Under the pieces are notes generated by a model. The model was not told the DNA's origin. It was given only the letters and a program-made list of their open reading frames with translations, and made no database searches. Shown one piece after another: positions 9,920-21,769 of a stretch of 64,000 nt of DNA. Where the stretch lies: positions 22,975,426 through 23,039,425 of the forward strand of contig NC_090447.1 in assembly GCF_031143425.1 (NCBI RefSeq), in the 5' to 3' direction. A program made the translations under genes and the position numbers. Positions within the stretch are counted from its first letter, which is position 1. Every line of letters begins with the position of its first letter. The DNA is from Pleurodeles waltl (lineage: Eukaryota; Chordata; Amphibia; Caudata; Salamandridae).

Positions 9920-12590
9920 TCAGCCTTAGGTTGTGATTAATGTTGTTTCTGGATTGAGGCCCCTGGAAGGCTATTTTAACCTTTTTAAAATGTGTGTCAA
10001 ATCCCATTCTAGAGCTCACAAGACAACAACAGGACTTAAAGCGGTGGAGGCTGGGGTTGTTTGCCACAGATGTCCCTGAATCCTCCTTACTATGTCTCTG
10101 CAAACTAGGGCAAGTACAACTCCTTCAGCACTTGACTCAGTTGCAGCGATGGCGAGCACTCACAGGCTTTTCATCTCAACATGCAACAACCACCATACAG
10201 CACAATTAGTCCCAATGTTTTTACATTATTTTACATGTATTGGCACATTTTAATTGTTCCTAATAAATTACTTGATGAGTAAAACACTGGGACAATACAT
10301 GTAAAATAATGGCATTTCCAAAAAGCGCTAGAGGTTACTGTGCCTTTTCTGCAGCCCTTCCTTCCCTTCCCCCCAGACGTGACTGTTAGGGCAGAAAATT
10401 ACTATGTGGCATGAATCAAGGTCTAGCTGAGGGTACCACAGTTCTTGTTCAAATGCTCACAGTTCTCTGTAATCCTCTTTTAGTCTCACTATACACAGGT
10501 CTCCATATAAGGCAATAAGCCCCTTGGTTAGCTGCAGTTTGCTGCAGACACAGACTTCAATTCAGGTGGTCTGATTCAGGATGATGTCAGTCTATGCTGT
10601 CTCCTGGAGTCCTTTGGTACTGGGATAGTGAATGTTGGCAAGGGCCTTCAGCAGATGGCAGACCAATTTCTGGTTCACTCAGTCAGGTCCCAGTGACACT
10701 GATCATGTGGCTCAGGCACACTCTTAGCTCTGGGGGGCCAAGACAACTTCTGCACAGCTCTGGTTCATGGTGGTAGTGATCACCCTTGTACAGCTCGGGT
10801 TCTTGGTGGCTATGACCAGCACAATGCAGTAGCGTGATCAGCCGTGAATGGTCTTCTTTGCACAGTGGCCAGTTCTATTGTTGGTTCTCAATTTCCATCT
10901 TGAGCTGCACACGTGGAGAGACTACTCCTAAGCTCCTGCGCATGTAGGTTGCTTTGCACTGTCTTCCTTGGCAAATCCAGAGCATCAAGCTCCTCCAAAA
11001 CCAAAAAAGTGACGTGAGAGAACTTATAGGTCTTCTAGGCATCCTCCCAAACTATAACAATCAACAACAAAAGTAAAAATATCCTCATAAGAGTTCCTTC
11101 CACCAACAGCCCAACGAGGCAGGCATGCCATTGTTCTGATTGAGGAGCGCAACCTATGATGGAGCATACCACCAATGGTGGTGAGGGTCCAGTGTCCTAA
11201 AAAGAGACACCTTTTAGACAGTCTAGCCTTCCATAATCAACTTTAAATTAAAGGTTCATTATATGTTTTCACTCAGACAGACATGCCACCAGGAGGGTTG
11301 GTGGGGCTCCTTCCTTCTTTCAGCAGGCGCCACAAATAGGACAGATTGCAGTCACGTCCTCCACCATCTAGCAAATGGCAGTGCTTTGGTAGATTAATGA
11401 GCAGGCCTTCTCAGCAAAAGCCTAACTGACTTTCAAAGGGTACGGTCTCCTCTTTCCCCATTTCAGTGTCTAGGGCTCCTTTCTCTAGCTTTAGGAATGT
11501 CAACAATACACTTCAACTGTCTGGGAAACAGCCTCACCTTGAGCATTTGAGCAGGTCAAGGGCTTCCACAATGGAGCTCACAGGTCTTCATTACTCTGGT
11601 TTACTTACACTCAATCACAGGTCACACACAAACCCATGAACAACATACACCTTGGATGTTGATTCCAGGATTCAGGTTGGTGTATAGAAGTGGACCTTTA
11701 CTCAAGTGGACTCCCAGTGCCCCACATAAAAAGGTGTGGTCACTACCGATCCGCAAAACGAAGGACACTGCCACCACCGTTGTACATGCTAAACTTGTAA
11801 CAGGGACAGTCGTCCACAGTCATTCAAATGAGGGCATGTTTGGTTTACCCCTCAAGGCCCCAAGGGACAAGCAGGGCACTAGAGGAAGACTAGGGCAAAA
11901 ATCAAAAACCAGGATACTAGTTACTCTCAGTCTAGGACTCAGAGCAGAAGAACACAACTGTACATTATGTAGGAGACAATCGCATCCGAACAATGTGATT
12001 ATATTTGTATTAGTTTTCAATGCTTATAGTCATATGGCTTTAATTAACTTCAATAAAATTATTTTATCATCTGCATTCAGTGACCTTTACAGCCCAAGAG
12101 CTGTCTCTGGAGTCCTTTGGTGGTCTTCCTTTTCTGTCAGTCTGTTGTGAGGCTATCTCTCAGATATCCCAGACACAGACTTCACTGACCCTTATGAACC
12201 CGCTCATCTCCTCAACCTACATATCAGCATCTCACTGAGCTCCAAGAAGAAGCACTCACTAGGTGTGGACAAGTTATTAACTACTGCCACTGCATCTCCT
12301 GCCTAGAACCGGTCCTACCACTGGTGCATTCAGAGCTGATGAGCTGTGGACTGCCCCATCCTGTACATCAGAAGCAGCTTTAGGGCAGCGCTCCTCCACT
12401 TTTTAGTGCTTGCATTTACTACTGTGTGTAAATGATAACTAATGCATGTAATGTAAAGAATGTCTGAGTAAGTAATGTAAAAGGCGTTTACTCACTAAGC
12501 TCCAACAGCCCATTCTACCTCTACGAGACCCTCGAAGTCCAGCTGCAGATCCTTAACCAGCCCCCTAGAGCCACTCAGTAACAAGAATCA
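9920..12590. other. unassigned region
   Basis: No domain, LTR terminus or MITE end is recognised in about 2.7 kb. Short open frames exist but show no motif. One structural oddity is a pair of interlocked inverted repeats at 10209-10311. The phrase CTGGAGTCCTTTGGT occurs at about 10602 and again at 12108, hinting at a dispersed repeat. Confidence 0.5.
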
Positions 12591-12599
12591 GCAACTGCA

Positions 12600-13480
12600 A
12601 AGCCTCATTCCAGCTATGGGAGACTCTTACACCTCCCTCGTACCCCATCTACTGAACTCCCTAAGATCCGAAGGCAGCCCATCTTCCTCCAAAGGTACCT
12701 GCCTTCACCAAAAACATAACATTCCACCCGATTGTTCTTCCTGTTTACTAGTTTTCTGCCAATCTTCCTCCACCTTTCTGCTTTCCCCTCAGCCTGTCTG
12801 TTGTTCCATCATGTTTGCGCCTTTCCACTGCTGGATTTTCACCAGTCTGCCTGTTTTCTTCAAGACTGACTCTATCTGCTTTCACCCATTCTGCTAAATC
12901 TCCTCAGATTCTACCCTCATTTCTCTCAGGCTCTCTGCTTCACCCCAATCTTCACCCCAATCTGTCGTCTTTCCCCTGAGATTACTTGGTCTCCTTCACA
13001 GTTTGTCCATGTCCGGTCATGTTGTCCACTCTCCACCCTCAGCGTGCCTGCTCCCCCTCCATCTTCCCTCCACTCTACTGACTCTCCCTGAGTCTCAATT
13101 CTTGTCCCAGCCCCATAGTGTTCACCCCATCACCTGACTTCCTCTCACTTTGCTTCCCTCCTCCCTCATCTGCTCACTTTCCTCAGAGTCTGTCTGCTCT
13201 CCCCCAGGACTGCCCATTTCATTCAATCTGCCAGTTTCCTCTCCCTGACTGCTTTCCCCTCTAAGTGAGCTTTTTAACCCCAGTTGTCCCCTTCTTTGAG
13301 ACTGTTCAGTTTTCTCTTATCCCAGTTGCTCTCTTTTCTCCAGACTTCTCCTTCTCCACTGCCCAACTCTGGTCTGTTGCCCTTCAGCCTGTCTACCTTA
13401 AAACAGCTCTGCCCATTTTACCTAATCTTTCTATCTCTCTATTCTCATTCATGAGCCTGACATTCTCCAGTCATCTTGCC
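12600..13480. repeat. pyrimidine-rich degenerate repeat tract
   Basis: The plus strand is strongly C+T-rich for about 0.9 kb with loosely recurring phrases such as CTGCTTTCCCCTCAG, TGTCTGCTCTCCC and CTTCACCCCAATC (the last directly doubled at about 12942-12965). I read it as an old, diverged minisatellite or low-complexity tract. The open frames here are a by-product of composition. Confidence 0.5.
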
Positions 13481-13489
13481 AGTGTTCAG

Positions 13490-13815
13490 TCTGGGAATAA
13501 TGAAGGGGGAGGAGGGGAATCACACTCAGGTGGTCACATGACCTGACGGTTACCTGATGTATAAACACCTGTATAAATAGTGCAAAAGGTGGATCATTTA
13601 TCCGGCCTTTGGGCGAATGGAATGTTCTTTACCAGATAATTACAATGGTCAGGCCCCTATCAGGATGGATTAAGACAGTCAATCATTTAAAACTACTGAA
13701 TTATGTTTCCTATTATCCTTAGGAATACAAGAAAGTGGAATTTTAATGATTTATAAATCTTACCTTATTCACCTGATTCGCTTTCACTATCTAAGTCACA
13801 AAAAAGAAACTTGAA
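13490..13815. other. unassigned, no feature seen
   Basis: AT-richer sequence between the pyrimidine tract and the RNase H fragment. No motif is recognised. Confidence 0.5.
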
Positions 13816-13839
13816 AATCAGTTGTACAACTTTATCAAT

Positions 13840-14147
13840 GCAGTACATGGATCACATGGCATGTCGGGGTTCATACATTTCATGGGCTTAAGGTATCCTA
13901 TTTTTTGGGGATCTGTCAAAATGGTTATTCTATGCTGAGCTCCTTCATGGCAATGTCTACACTGCGACAAAGCTTCTTTCATTATCAATAGCTCCCTATC
14001 ATGGATGGTGTAGGTCACTTCTGATGATGTCAGAGTTCGGTAATAGTAAGCCATAGGATGAATTTCACCTGTTGCCAGGTCTTTTTGAGACAAAGTATCT
14101 CCAATAGCAAATGATGACGCATCTGGCTCAGCTTTGAAGGGCAGCAT
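13840..14147 (-). pseudogene. gypsy RNase H fragment
   Basis: The minus-strand peptide begins LPFKAEPDASSFAIGDTLSQ and continues with ATGEIHPMAYYYRTLT and YTIHDRELLIMKEAL. This is the Ty3/gypsy RNase H signature: the first Asp in D-A-S and the Glu of H-D-x-E-L are present. The following ILTDPQKIGYL corresponds to the usual TDH-x-N-L-x-Y-L with several substitutions, including loss of the His. Nothing upstream or downstream extends it, so it is an isolated, decayed fragment of an element different from the one at 4.2-9.9 kb. It abuts the truncated Harbinger transposase at about 14.2 kb. Confidence 0.75.
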
Positions 14148-14216
14148 ACAATCAGGATTTCTTAAGACAGGTGTGTTTGGAAGTGCTTTGCAAGAGTTTT
14201 AAATGTTTCTTCTTGT

Positions 14217-14748
14217 TCTTTATACCTTTAAAATGGAACTCTGAGAGACACAATACTGGTTGGTAAGTTACAATTGTAATGTGCATTTGCAATGTATGTC
14301 TCCTGCCATCACAATGTTGCATGTCCCACATATATGTGTGTGTTGTTCTACCAACATTTTCACAGGTGACTCTGGCTATCCAAACCATCCTTAGTTGTTG
14401 ACACCAGTGAGGTTCCCAACCACGCCAGGGGAAGGCTGCTACAATGAGGCTCACAGGAGGACAAGGCTTGTAGTTGAGCGGACTTTTGGGCTCCTGAAGG
14501 CAAGATGTAGGTGCTTTGCCATATCAGGAGGAGCCCTCCTCTACTCACCCAGTAAGGTATGTCAAATAATAGTTGCCTGCTGCATGCTCCACAATCTTGC
14601 CCTGAGACGACTGATACCATTTATACCAGATTAGGGGGAGCCAGCAGAACCTGTGGGTGGAAATGCAGATTTGCCAAGTGATGAAGAGCCAGAGGAAGAT
14701 GAAGCAAGAGACTCTAGGGCAGATCTCATCAGTCAGTACTTCAACTGA
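14217..14748 (+). pseudogene. HARBI1-like Harbinger transposase, C-terminal exons
   Basis: Two exons are visible. The first ends at 14262 (GTLRDTILVG) at a GTAAGT donor; the second starts at 14366 after TTTTCACAG, giving a 103-nt intron. The splice phase matches the transposase copy at 26.1-27.9 kb, where Gly is likewise split before GDSGYPN. The last exon has VVERTFGLLKARCRC and KVCQIIVACCMLHNLALRR, the C-terminal part of the DDE_Tnp_4 nuclease domain with its catalytic Glu region (E-R-x-F-G-L-L-K). It ends in an acidic tail and an SQYFN terminus at 14748. Damage: an in-frame TAG at 14391 and a frameshift near 14633. All upstream transposase sequence is missing. Confidence 0.8.
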
Positions 14749-16680
14749 CTAAAAGGTATTTGAAGTAGACGTAATGCTGTGTTATCATTTTGCAACCTGG
14801 AGTAGAAGGGTAGCATGTCACCTCCTTTCTTGTATCGTCTGTGGGGTTGTAGATAGCTCCAATGCCTATGGGTGAGCTGTGCATGCACAGTAAAAATATG
14901 TATTGTGTACAGCACAGAGTGGTCTGCAGTATTGTGTATTGTTATAGCATATGCAAAGTTATACATGTGGACATGACTTCTCTAATTTGAGGAGTTTATT
15001 CTGCTATGTCCCATCCCTTTTCTCTTTCAATCACAGATTTGCCTAGATCCTGTTTGACTCATCAGCCTTAGCAAATGACAGACAGTATCAGAAGCAGATG
15101 GGAATTGCAGACAGACGTGTGAAGTGGACATGGCTGAAACCAGGTAGTATTAGTCTTGATTATGTGGAGTGTTACTAACATTATTAGATTGTCAGAACAC
15201 TGGGGTGGAAAAGTGTTTTCCCTTCAAGTTCACCTGTTGGGTACAGGAGGTCGTCAAATTATGTCATTTGTGTTTGGATAGGTGTCTCGCTCATGTGTAA
15301 ATGTAGGACCATAGCCACTCCCATCACAATGGTTTCAGTTGTATGTAATCTACCTTGAACCTAACTGTCAGTGTGTTCCTTCTTTGCAGACCAGTGTGCA
15401 TCTCACTGTGGACTGACATAGGTGAGTGATAGGCCTACATGTATGTGACCAATGTAAGTGAAAGGGTTCAGGACTGGGTACATCAGAACTGATCTCTGTA
15501 CCATGGGATATGTATATTTGGAAGCTGTGGTATGGGTATGTTATAAGGCTTTACTAGATGATACAAAGAACCAATCTGTGTGCCTCCTGCATTGTTGGTA
15601 GAGTAGCATGTCTCAAATGTCTGTATTATGTGGTTTAGCATTGTGTTACACCTTAGCAAACATCCTGATGCTACTTTCAGTCATGCTATTTCAGCTGTTA
15701 GCATATCAATCACTGATTGTGTAAAGTTGTAGTTTACAACCTTTTTGAAATCTGTTCTGTTACAATCCTATTGTAATGAATCTCTTGCTGATGGAGTCCA
15801 ATTTGATGTCTATACCAATGGGTGTACAATACAGAGGGACATGGTCTGACTAGAGTTGGCATGCATAACTGTTGTACATGGATGATCAATGATAAATACA
15901 CAGGACCTGTTTTTAAGTGTGATTTATTGATGAAATGAAAAACAACATATTTAACCATTAACATAAAACACACACAAAATAGTGGGAGGTTCAGTCATGG
16001 TGGATGAAATCATCAGGGTAGCTGATGCACCATTTGGAAACACAAGTCCAATGTCTATGCACCATAGAAAAATGGATATTGGTTACAGAATAGTCAATTT
16101 GGGTGTATCGGTGGCACACAAGGGGAACACGTCAGGAGAGGTTTACTTCCTTGCCGTGGGTTTGGTCTTGGCATCTGCTCCTGCTGGATGTCTGGGTGGA
16201 TGTCCACGTTTGCAGGGGGTTCTTCAGCTACAGAGGGGGGAGTGTCTGAGGCATGTCCTCCCCCAGGTAGGGCCTCCATTCCAATAGCTGTCGCTCATGT
16301 AGAAGGGCCTGATGTTTCATTGCTAGTGGAAGAGGCCAGATGTTAGAACCCAAGTAGGCATTTTGTGCCTATCACTGCTGCATGAATTCATGGCGGTTGC
16401 CCATCTGCAGCTGTTTGATGTCCCCCAACTGTATTGCTACATGCTCTACGTGCAAGGTGAACAGTGGTGCGTGGTAAGGGCAATGAAATATACGATGGAC
16501 CATTGGCCTCTCCTTCCATTTTACATTGGCTCACAACTCCATTTTGTTGAGTCTGGATCTGTGGGTGAAGCACTGTTTTGTGTTTTTCCACAAGCTTCTG
16601 CAAGCTGCAGGGTGGGGTGTTTTTCTGCTCAACTTCGCTCCATCTGCCTGGTACGGAGGGTGCTATTTGCATTCCATGAG
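14749..16680. other. decayed Harbinger interior, no gene
   Basis: This region lies between the 3' ends of the convergent transposase (plus) and Myb-like gene (minus). No coding frame carries a recognisable domain, apart from a 26-bp stretch at about 15997-16022 that nearly matches the Myb/SANT gene at 24.1 kb but in the opposite sense to the local gene. The minus strand at 16388-16672 may be a further remnant of the Myb-like gene's C-terminal exon (LVEKHKTVLHPQ), but this is weak. Confidence 0.45.
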
Positions 16681-17300
16681 CTATCAGTTAGGACAGGGGG
16701 ATGCGCCTGAACTCAAGGAGGAATGCAAGCTTTACCTTGGAGCCCTCTTCTGGGAACCTGGCCCGTTCCGAGGAGACGTCTTGAAGGGTGTACTAGGTAC
16801 CGCCGATTGCACAATTTGTAAAGGAGGGGGTCTTTTTCTAGAAAAGACTCCTGGGCGTTAGTAAATACTATAAAGGTCAGGAGCCCTGATGGACTGGTTG
16901 AGGAACTCTCTTCTGGGTTGGACGCCACGCCAGGAGGACTGATTGTCCCAAACAAGACTCCCTACGCCAGTCGATTTGGGTTCCCTGGCTTGGTGTATGG
17001 CGGAGGGATGCAGAATCTCTTTTCGGGGAAGCCTTTCAATTTATAAGCATTTAAGCATATTGTGTGCGTGTGTAATATGCACTTATTCTTGCAGCTATTT
17101 TCATGTTATTTTCCATGATATCACAGAGTGTTTATATTCTCACAGTCATTCTCATGTTATTTTTCATGATATGCTAGTGTGGTCAGTTTTGCTATATGAG
17201 AACTTGCCCCATAAATAAACTTGGTTATTCTACTTAAGGTGTTTGAGAGTGATTGTTTCACATTGTGCCCTAAACTATCCTGAAGTGCATAGTTCTGTTA
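16680..17300 (+). mobile_element. possible solo LTR interrupting the Harbinger
   Basis: This block interrupts the minus-strand Myb-like exon and differs in character from its surroundings. It contains a TATAAA at 16869-16874 and an AATAAA at 17214-17219 on the plus strand, the order expected of an LTR with promoter and polyadenylation signal. No target duplication or clear TG...CA ends could be fixed, and no partner LTR was found. A SINE or an unrelated insertion remains possible. Confidence 0.35.
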
Positions 17301-17319
17301 TTCTGAAGATTGAAGCAAC

Positions 17320-19070
17320 ACACTAACATGGAGATAACTTGACCCATCATGCCTTGGGAATTTTGGTAGGCTCCCAAGACTTGGGAGATGGTGGCTGATC
17401 AGTATTGTCCCTTTGAGACTCCATCCTCTGGCCCACAGACGCCATCCCCTACACCCTACCACCACAAGTCTGTGCCTCTGGCACAGTGTGCTCACTCCCA
17501 GTGGTGGTAGGTGAACATTGTCAGGGGTGGTAAAGTGAGACTCAGGTACCTGTACTGTGGGGCACACAATGGATGTCACAGTCCTTGGGACATAGGTTGG
17601 GGGGAAAATTGCTGCTTGTGATGTAGATGCAACAGGGTGGGAGGAGTTGATGTGGGCAGGGTGAGGCTGACAGTTGTTGACTGACTAGGTGACCCAGATG
17701 GGCCAGTTTTTTTGTTGTCGGTGTCCAGACATCCAGGGGTGTTATCCTCACTGGGGCCTTCATCCAGAGGGGTAGTGACAGTCTCTGGTATCCTCTTCAT
17801 GGTGATAATGGCAAGGCTACCTGTGAGAGAAGGGGAACACAGAGTTCAGTTAAATTGGGGGTATTGGTGCAGTCATGGGGGATGCAGACAGTGCCTTAAC
17901 ATGATCCCCAGCAATGACATTGACAGCTGCTGCACAATCCAACTTAATACATCATGAAATGCTGTTACTTCAATTCCATACTCCATGTTTTATGCTGTTA
18001 AACTATGTTGGTAGTGATTGTACTGCTGATGGCATCTGATATTGTTTGATTATTGACATGGCTGTTCACCTCTGTTACATAGTGAACTGTCTGGCATGAT
18101 AGCTGGCACAAATAAGAGCTGTGCAATGCACATTGGTGTCCTTCTAGGAACACAGTATGTGAGTAAACAATGGAAATTGACCTGTATCTGGATGTACTGC
18201 TTGTGCATTCACTCGGACGTCTGACTTTCCAAACCAGGTGAGTTTATCTCTAGCTTGGGATCTTTAATCTGTGGCCATTATGTATGGGCACTCAGCTATA
18301 GCTGTGTTTTGTTTGGGATGCTACTGTGAGTGAGCCATTGCAGTGCTGTCAATGCCATGTACTGTTCCACACTGGGATAGTCAAGATGGGTTGGATAGAA
18401 TATTATTTTAACTTGCATGACAAGTTATAGTTGGTGCAGTGTACTGGTTTTGAAAATATTGAGATATTGCATTCTGGGAGTTTTAGTGCTATAATTAGCC
18501 AGTACTTCACATGCCATTTCCAAGGGCTGTGGGGCCAGATGGTTTAGTGGACATGCGTCATGCTAGAGAGGGGAATTAGATGATTAGGAGAGGGTTGGAG
18601 TGGGTGGTGTTTAAATTGGGGTGGGTATAGGTGGTGAGGGAGCATGCAGGACAAAACAATTGTGTGACATGAATGTTGTTGGTACTTACCAGACTCCACT
18701 CCCTCAGGTATTCCTGTCAGGACCTCAAAATGCAGGATGTTTAAGACCTTCTCCTCCCAAGATGTAAAAGTAGGTGGAGGAGGTGGGGGCCCACCGACAG
18801 TCTTCAGTACCGCCATCTGGTGCCTTGATACCATGGACCGTTCCTTCCCCCTTAGGTTGTTCCACCTCTTCTTGATGTCCTCCCTTGAGTGTGGATAACT
18901 GCCTACAGAATTGACCCTGTCGACTATCCTTTACCACAACTCCATTTTTCTGGCAATAGATGTTTGTTGTGCCTTTGCTCCAAACAGGTGTGCCTCTACC
19001 CTTAACATTTCATCCATCATGACCCTCAAATCCTCCTCAGTAAAACATGGGTGTTTTGTGGAGATATGCT
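17320..19070 (-). pseudogene. Myb/SANT-like DNA-binding gene of a Harbinger element
   Basis: Exon 1 (about 19070-18681) encodes FTEEDLRVMMDEMLRVEAHL, then RIVDRVNSVG, HSREDIKKRWNNL and a proline run, PPPPPP, before SWEEKVLNIL. This is the Myb/SANT-like accessory protein of PIF/Harbinger elements, which binds element ends and helps transposase enter the nucleus. Exon 1 ends at a GTAAGTACC donor; exon 2 starts after CTCTCACAG at about 17823 and runs to about 17320 with the VLGAYQNSQGMMGQ motif shared with the copy at 25.2 kb. An in-frame TAA follows MELW, and exon 2 changes frame, so it is broken. It converges with the transposase at 14.2-14.7 kb, and the two probably belonged to one element. 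Confidence 0.75.
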
Positions 19071-19294
19071 AGTGGTTGTGAAGATGGTGTGGTTGTGTTC
19101 AAAGTGAAAGGGTGCAAAGTTAGGTGCATGGTGAGGTGTAGGTGTTGTGATGTGAGTGGGTGACAGGTGTTGTTGATTGTGTGTGATGCTAATGTGTAGG
19201 TGTGTTGTAAATTGTGCAGGTGTGTGCTGTATGCATACTGAAATGTTAATGGGTGCCTAAACTTGCTATTTAAAACTCTCTGGGATGCTGGTTG

Positions 19295-21663
19295 TGTAGG
19301 AGGCTGGCCCTCTATGTAGTGTACAAACTAGGCATACTGTGTAGGGGGTCCAGGCAACCACATGTTGGTTTCCAGAGGCAAAAGCTAGATCAATTAATGC
19401 TCTAATTTTTGAGGTAGCTTGGTTGAGCAGTTAGGCTAATCTTGGAGAAGTGCAACGCATTTGTTGTACTCACAGTATCAATCATGCACCACACACACTC
19501 AAAGGAATAACTAAAGACCAATTTACAGAAATACCTCTTTTTATATAATTTTTAAGACCAAGATCATTAAGTTTGGTTAAGTACTGTTGAAGTTATGAAT
19601 TTTTGAAGTTTTAATGAATGCAGTCTTTCTGAGCGTAATTATGCACCATAGAAATCAATAAGCAGTCACTGTTACCAGGTTCCGCTTTTGCAGGTTGGTT
19701 GAGGCCGTCGATGGGCACACTGTGCCAGCTGGACAGGCTTAGGTGGCTCCCGGTTCTGGCGGGAGCAACGTTGGAAAGTGTCTTGGAGAAGGTACAGAGA
19801 CACTCAGGGGGATCATTTGGAAAAGGGTGGTTCATGCAGATTTAAAGATGGTGCCTTGGGGTCCCCCTGTGGTGTTGAGGTTGCAAGGGGGATGGTAGCC
19901 TGTGGGCACTGCTGGTTTTTCATTGCAAGGCGCTGGGTAGCCGGTGAAGGACGAGTTGTTGATCCAGGAGCTGTGCGCAACGGAGTTCCTTGGAGCTGGA
20001 GGTGAGTCTCTTTGAGGACAGCTTACAGGGCAACGGGGAAACGGTGGTGGGAGGTCCAGGATGCTTCTGAAGTCCCTCAACTGGGGCTTCCTCCTGGTCC
20101 AGCTTCAGCTCTGGGGAAGCTGTTTTTCTTAGTGTCCAATGTCCACTGAACAGTACCTGAGGTATTGGAACGACTCAGCCACTGGAGGGCACAGTGACAC
20201 CAAACTTGGAAATCTTGCGGGATTTGTCCTGGTGGTTGTTGGTGTCTCATCAGGTCTGGCTGCAACTTCCGGTTCCGGAGGTTTGGGCCAGTCAGTGAAG
20301 TGACCCTCACTTACTTGTTGGTCTTGGCTGTGTTGCAGATTGGTACCTCCACTCTGGAGGGAGATCTCGGGCTGTTGGCAAAGCCTGGAGGTCCTTAGGG
20401 TTTGTTGAGATCAGTCCAGTGGTGAACTCCTCCGAAGCTGCGATTGTTGGGTCCTAGGTGCAGTAGGCAGATTTTAGCAATTTTTCTTGTGCAGCAGTTC
20501 CACAGATCTCTGGCTTTGGTTCTTCTTGGTGCTTTCTTCTCTTCTTTCTTTCGAATCGACCATCTTGGTCAAGGCATGCCCACTAAATACTGAATTTAGT
20601 GAGCGTTTTAGGGGGAACTTGGTAGCGTCCAATGGGACACTTACCTTTGGTTGGCAACACCCATTATAGTGGCCACTTCATGTGGGAAGGGTATTTGCCC
20701 TAAACCTATTTGGCTATTTTCCCTCCATTCAAGATGGAGGATCCACCTCGCAGGCAACACCTTAGGGGTGGTGCATATCAGGTGAGTCCACTCTTCCTAC
20801 ACTTTTAGGTTTCCTTCCTTTGCTCCCACCAACAGTGGGGGTTTGCAAGCTTGGAGGTCGAGTTTCATGGGCGGCAAGCCCTTTGAAGCTCACCGCCAGG
20901 ACAGTGCACATTCCTGAGGGCGGGGGTGTTAGGTCCTCCCCTCAGTAAGAGCATTTTATTACAAACTGGAGAGGCAGGCCTCTCCTCCAAGGTTTGTATA
21001 TTGGCTGTCCAGAGGTGGCAGCTGGATAGGACCAGTCAGCAACCATTCCAGGATAGTAAGCTTTTGCAGGGGACACCTCTCAGGTGGCCCCTTGGTACAT
21101 TTAGGGATACATTTGAGACTAGCACCAGTTTGGATTTATCATTCTGAGTTGTTCAGTGTCGAGTACATGTATAAAATGGCTGCTCAGTTCACTCACTATG
21201 TCCCAGGTTTGGCAAGGAGACAGTTTGCTCATGCAGGTACTCCCTAACATAAAATATGGAGAACCCTGCCTTAGGGCTGTGTCTTACCCATAGTAATGCA
21301 GTGTATGGTGGGCAGGCACACAGGCAGTGTGCCATGTCGAGTTTGTGTTTTAGGTTTGCACCAGAACACTCAGCCTGCAATGGCAGTGCTGGGTGCCTCT
21401 GGATGCATGGCCCTAGAGGGTGCAACAATCAGTCCTGCCACCCTCAGTGGCCTACCCATAGTATTCCATGTCCTGGGTGCATAGGTACTCACTTACTAGG
21501 GAGTAATAGTGGTAGTTAAGGGTGTATCACAACAGATTTAGGGAAAGAGCTCTGGCCCAGTGAACCTGGTTAGCAGGGGCCCTAGACACTACAAATCCTA
21601 GGACACATTAACATCAGGCAAAAAGTGGGTGGATAACTGTGTCAAAAAAAGCCTTCTCTCACA
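19295..21663 (-). repeat. 3' LTR of Gmr1-like copy A (about 2.37 kb)
   Basis: The plus strand begins TGTAGGAGGCTGGCCCTCTA and ends GCCTTCTCTCACA, so the sense LTR starts TGTGAGA and ends CCTACA. Both ends recur in copy B (44857 and 51727). On the internal side the minus strand has a G-rich tract (TTTGTTTGGGGGAGCATAA) directly before the LTR, a good PPT. The LTR is unusually long and has no coding frame with a known domain. Confidence 0.7.
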
Positions 21664-21769
21664 TTATGCTCCCCCAAACAAAAGAGGATGAGACTACCCT
21701 TTCCCTACTGAGTCTTCATCATCTAAGTAGAAAAAACTGTAGAGGACATCTGCATTGGCATGGGCAGTC

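Noticed and set aside
12616..13546. Ser/Pro/Phe/Leu-rich frames
   Set aside because: Pyrimidine-rich low-complexity tract; composition alone explains them.
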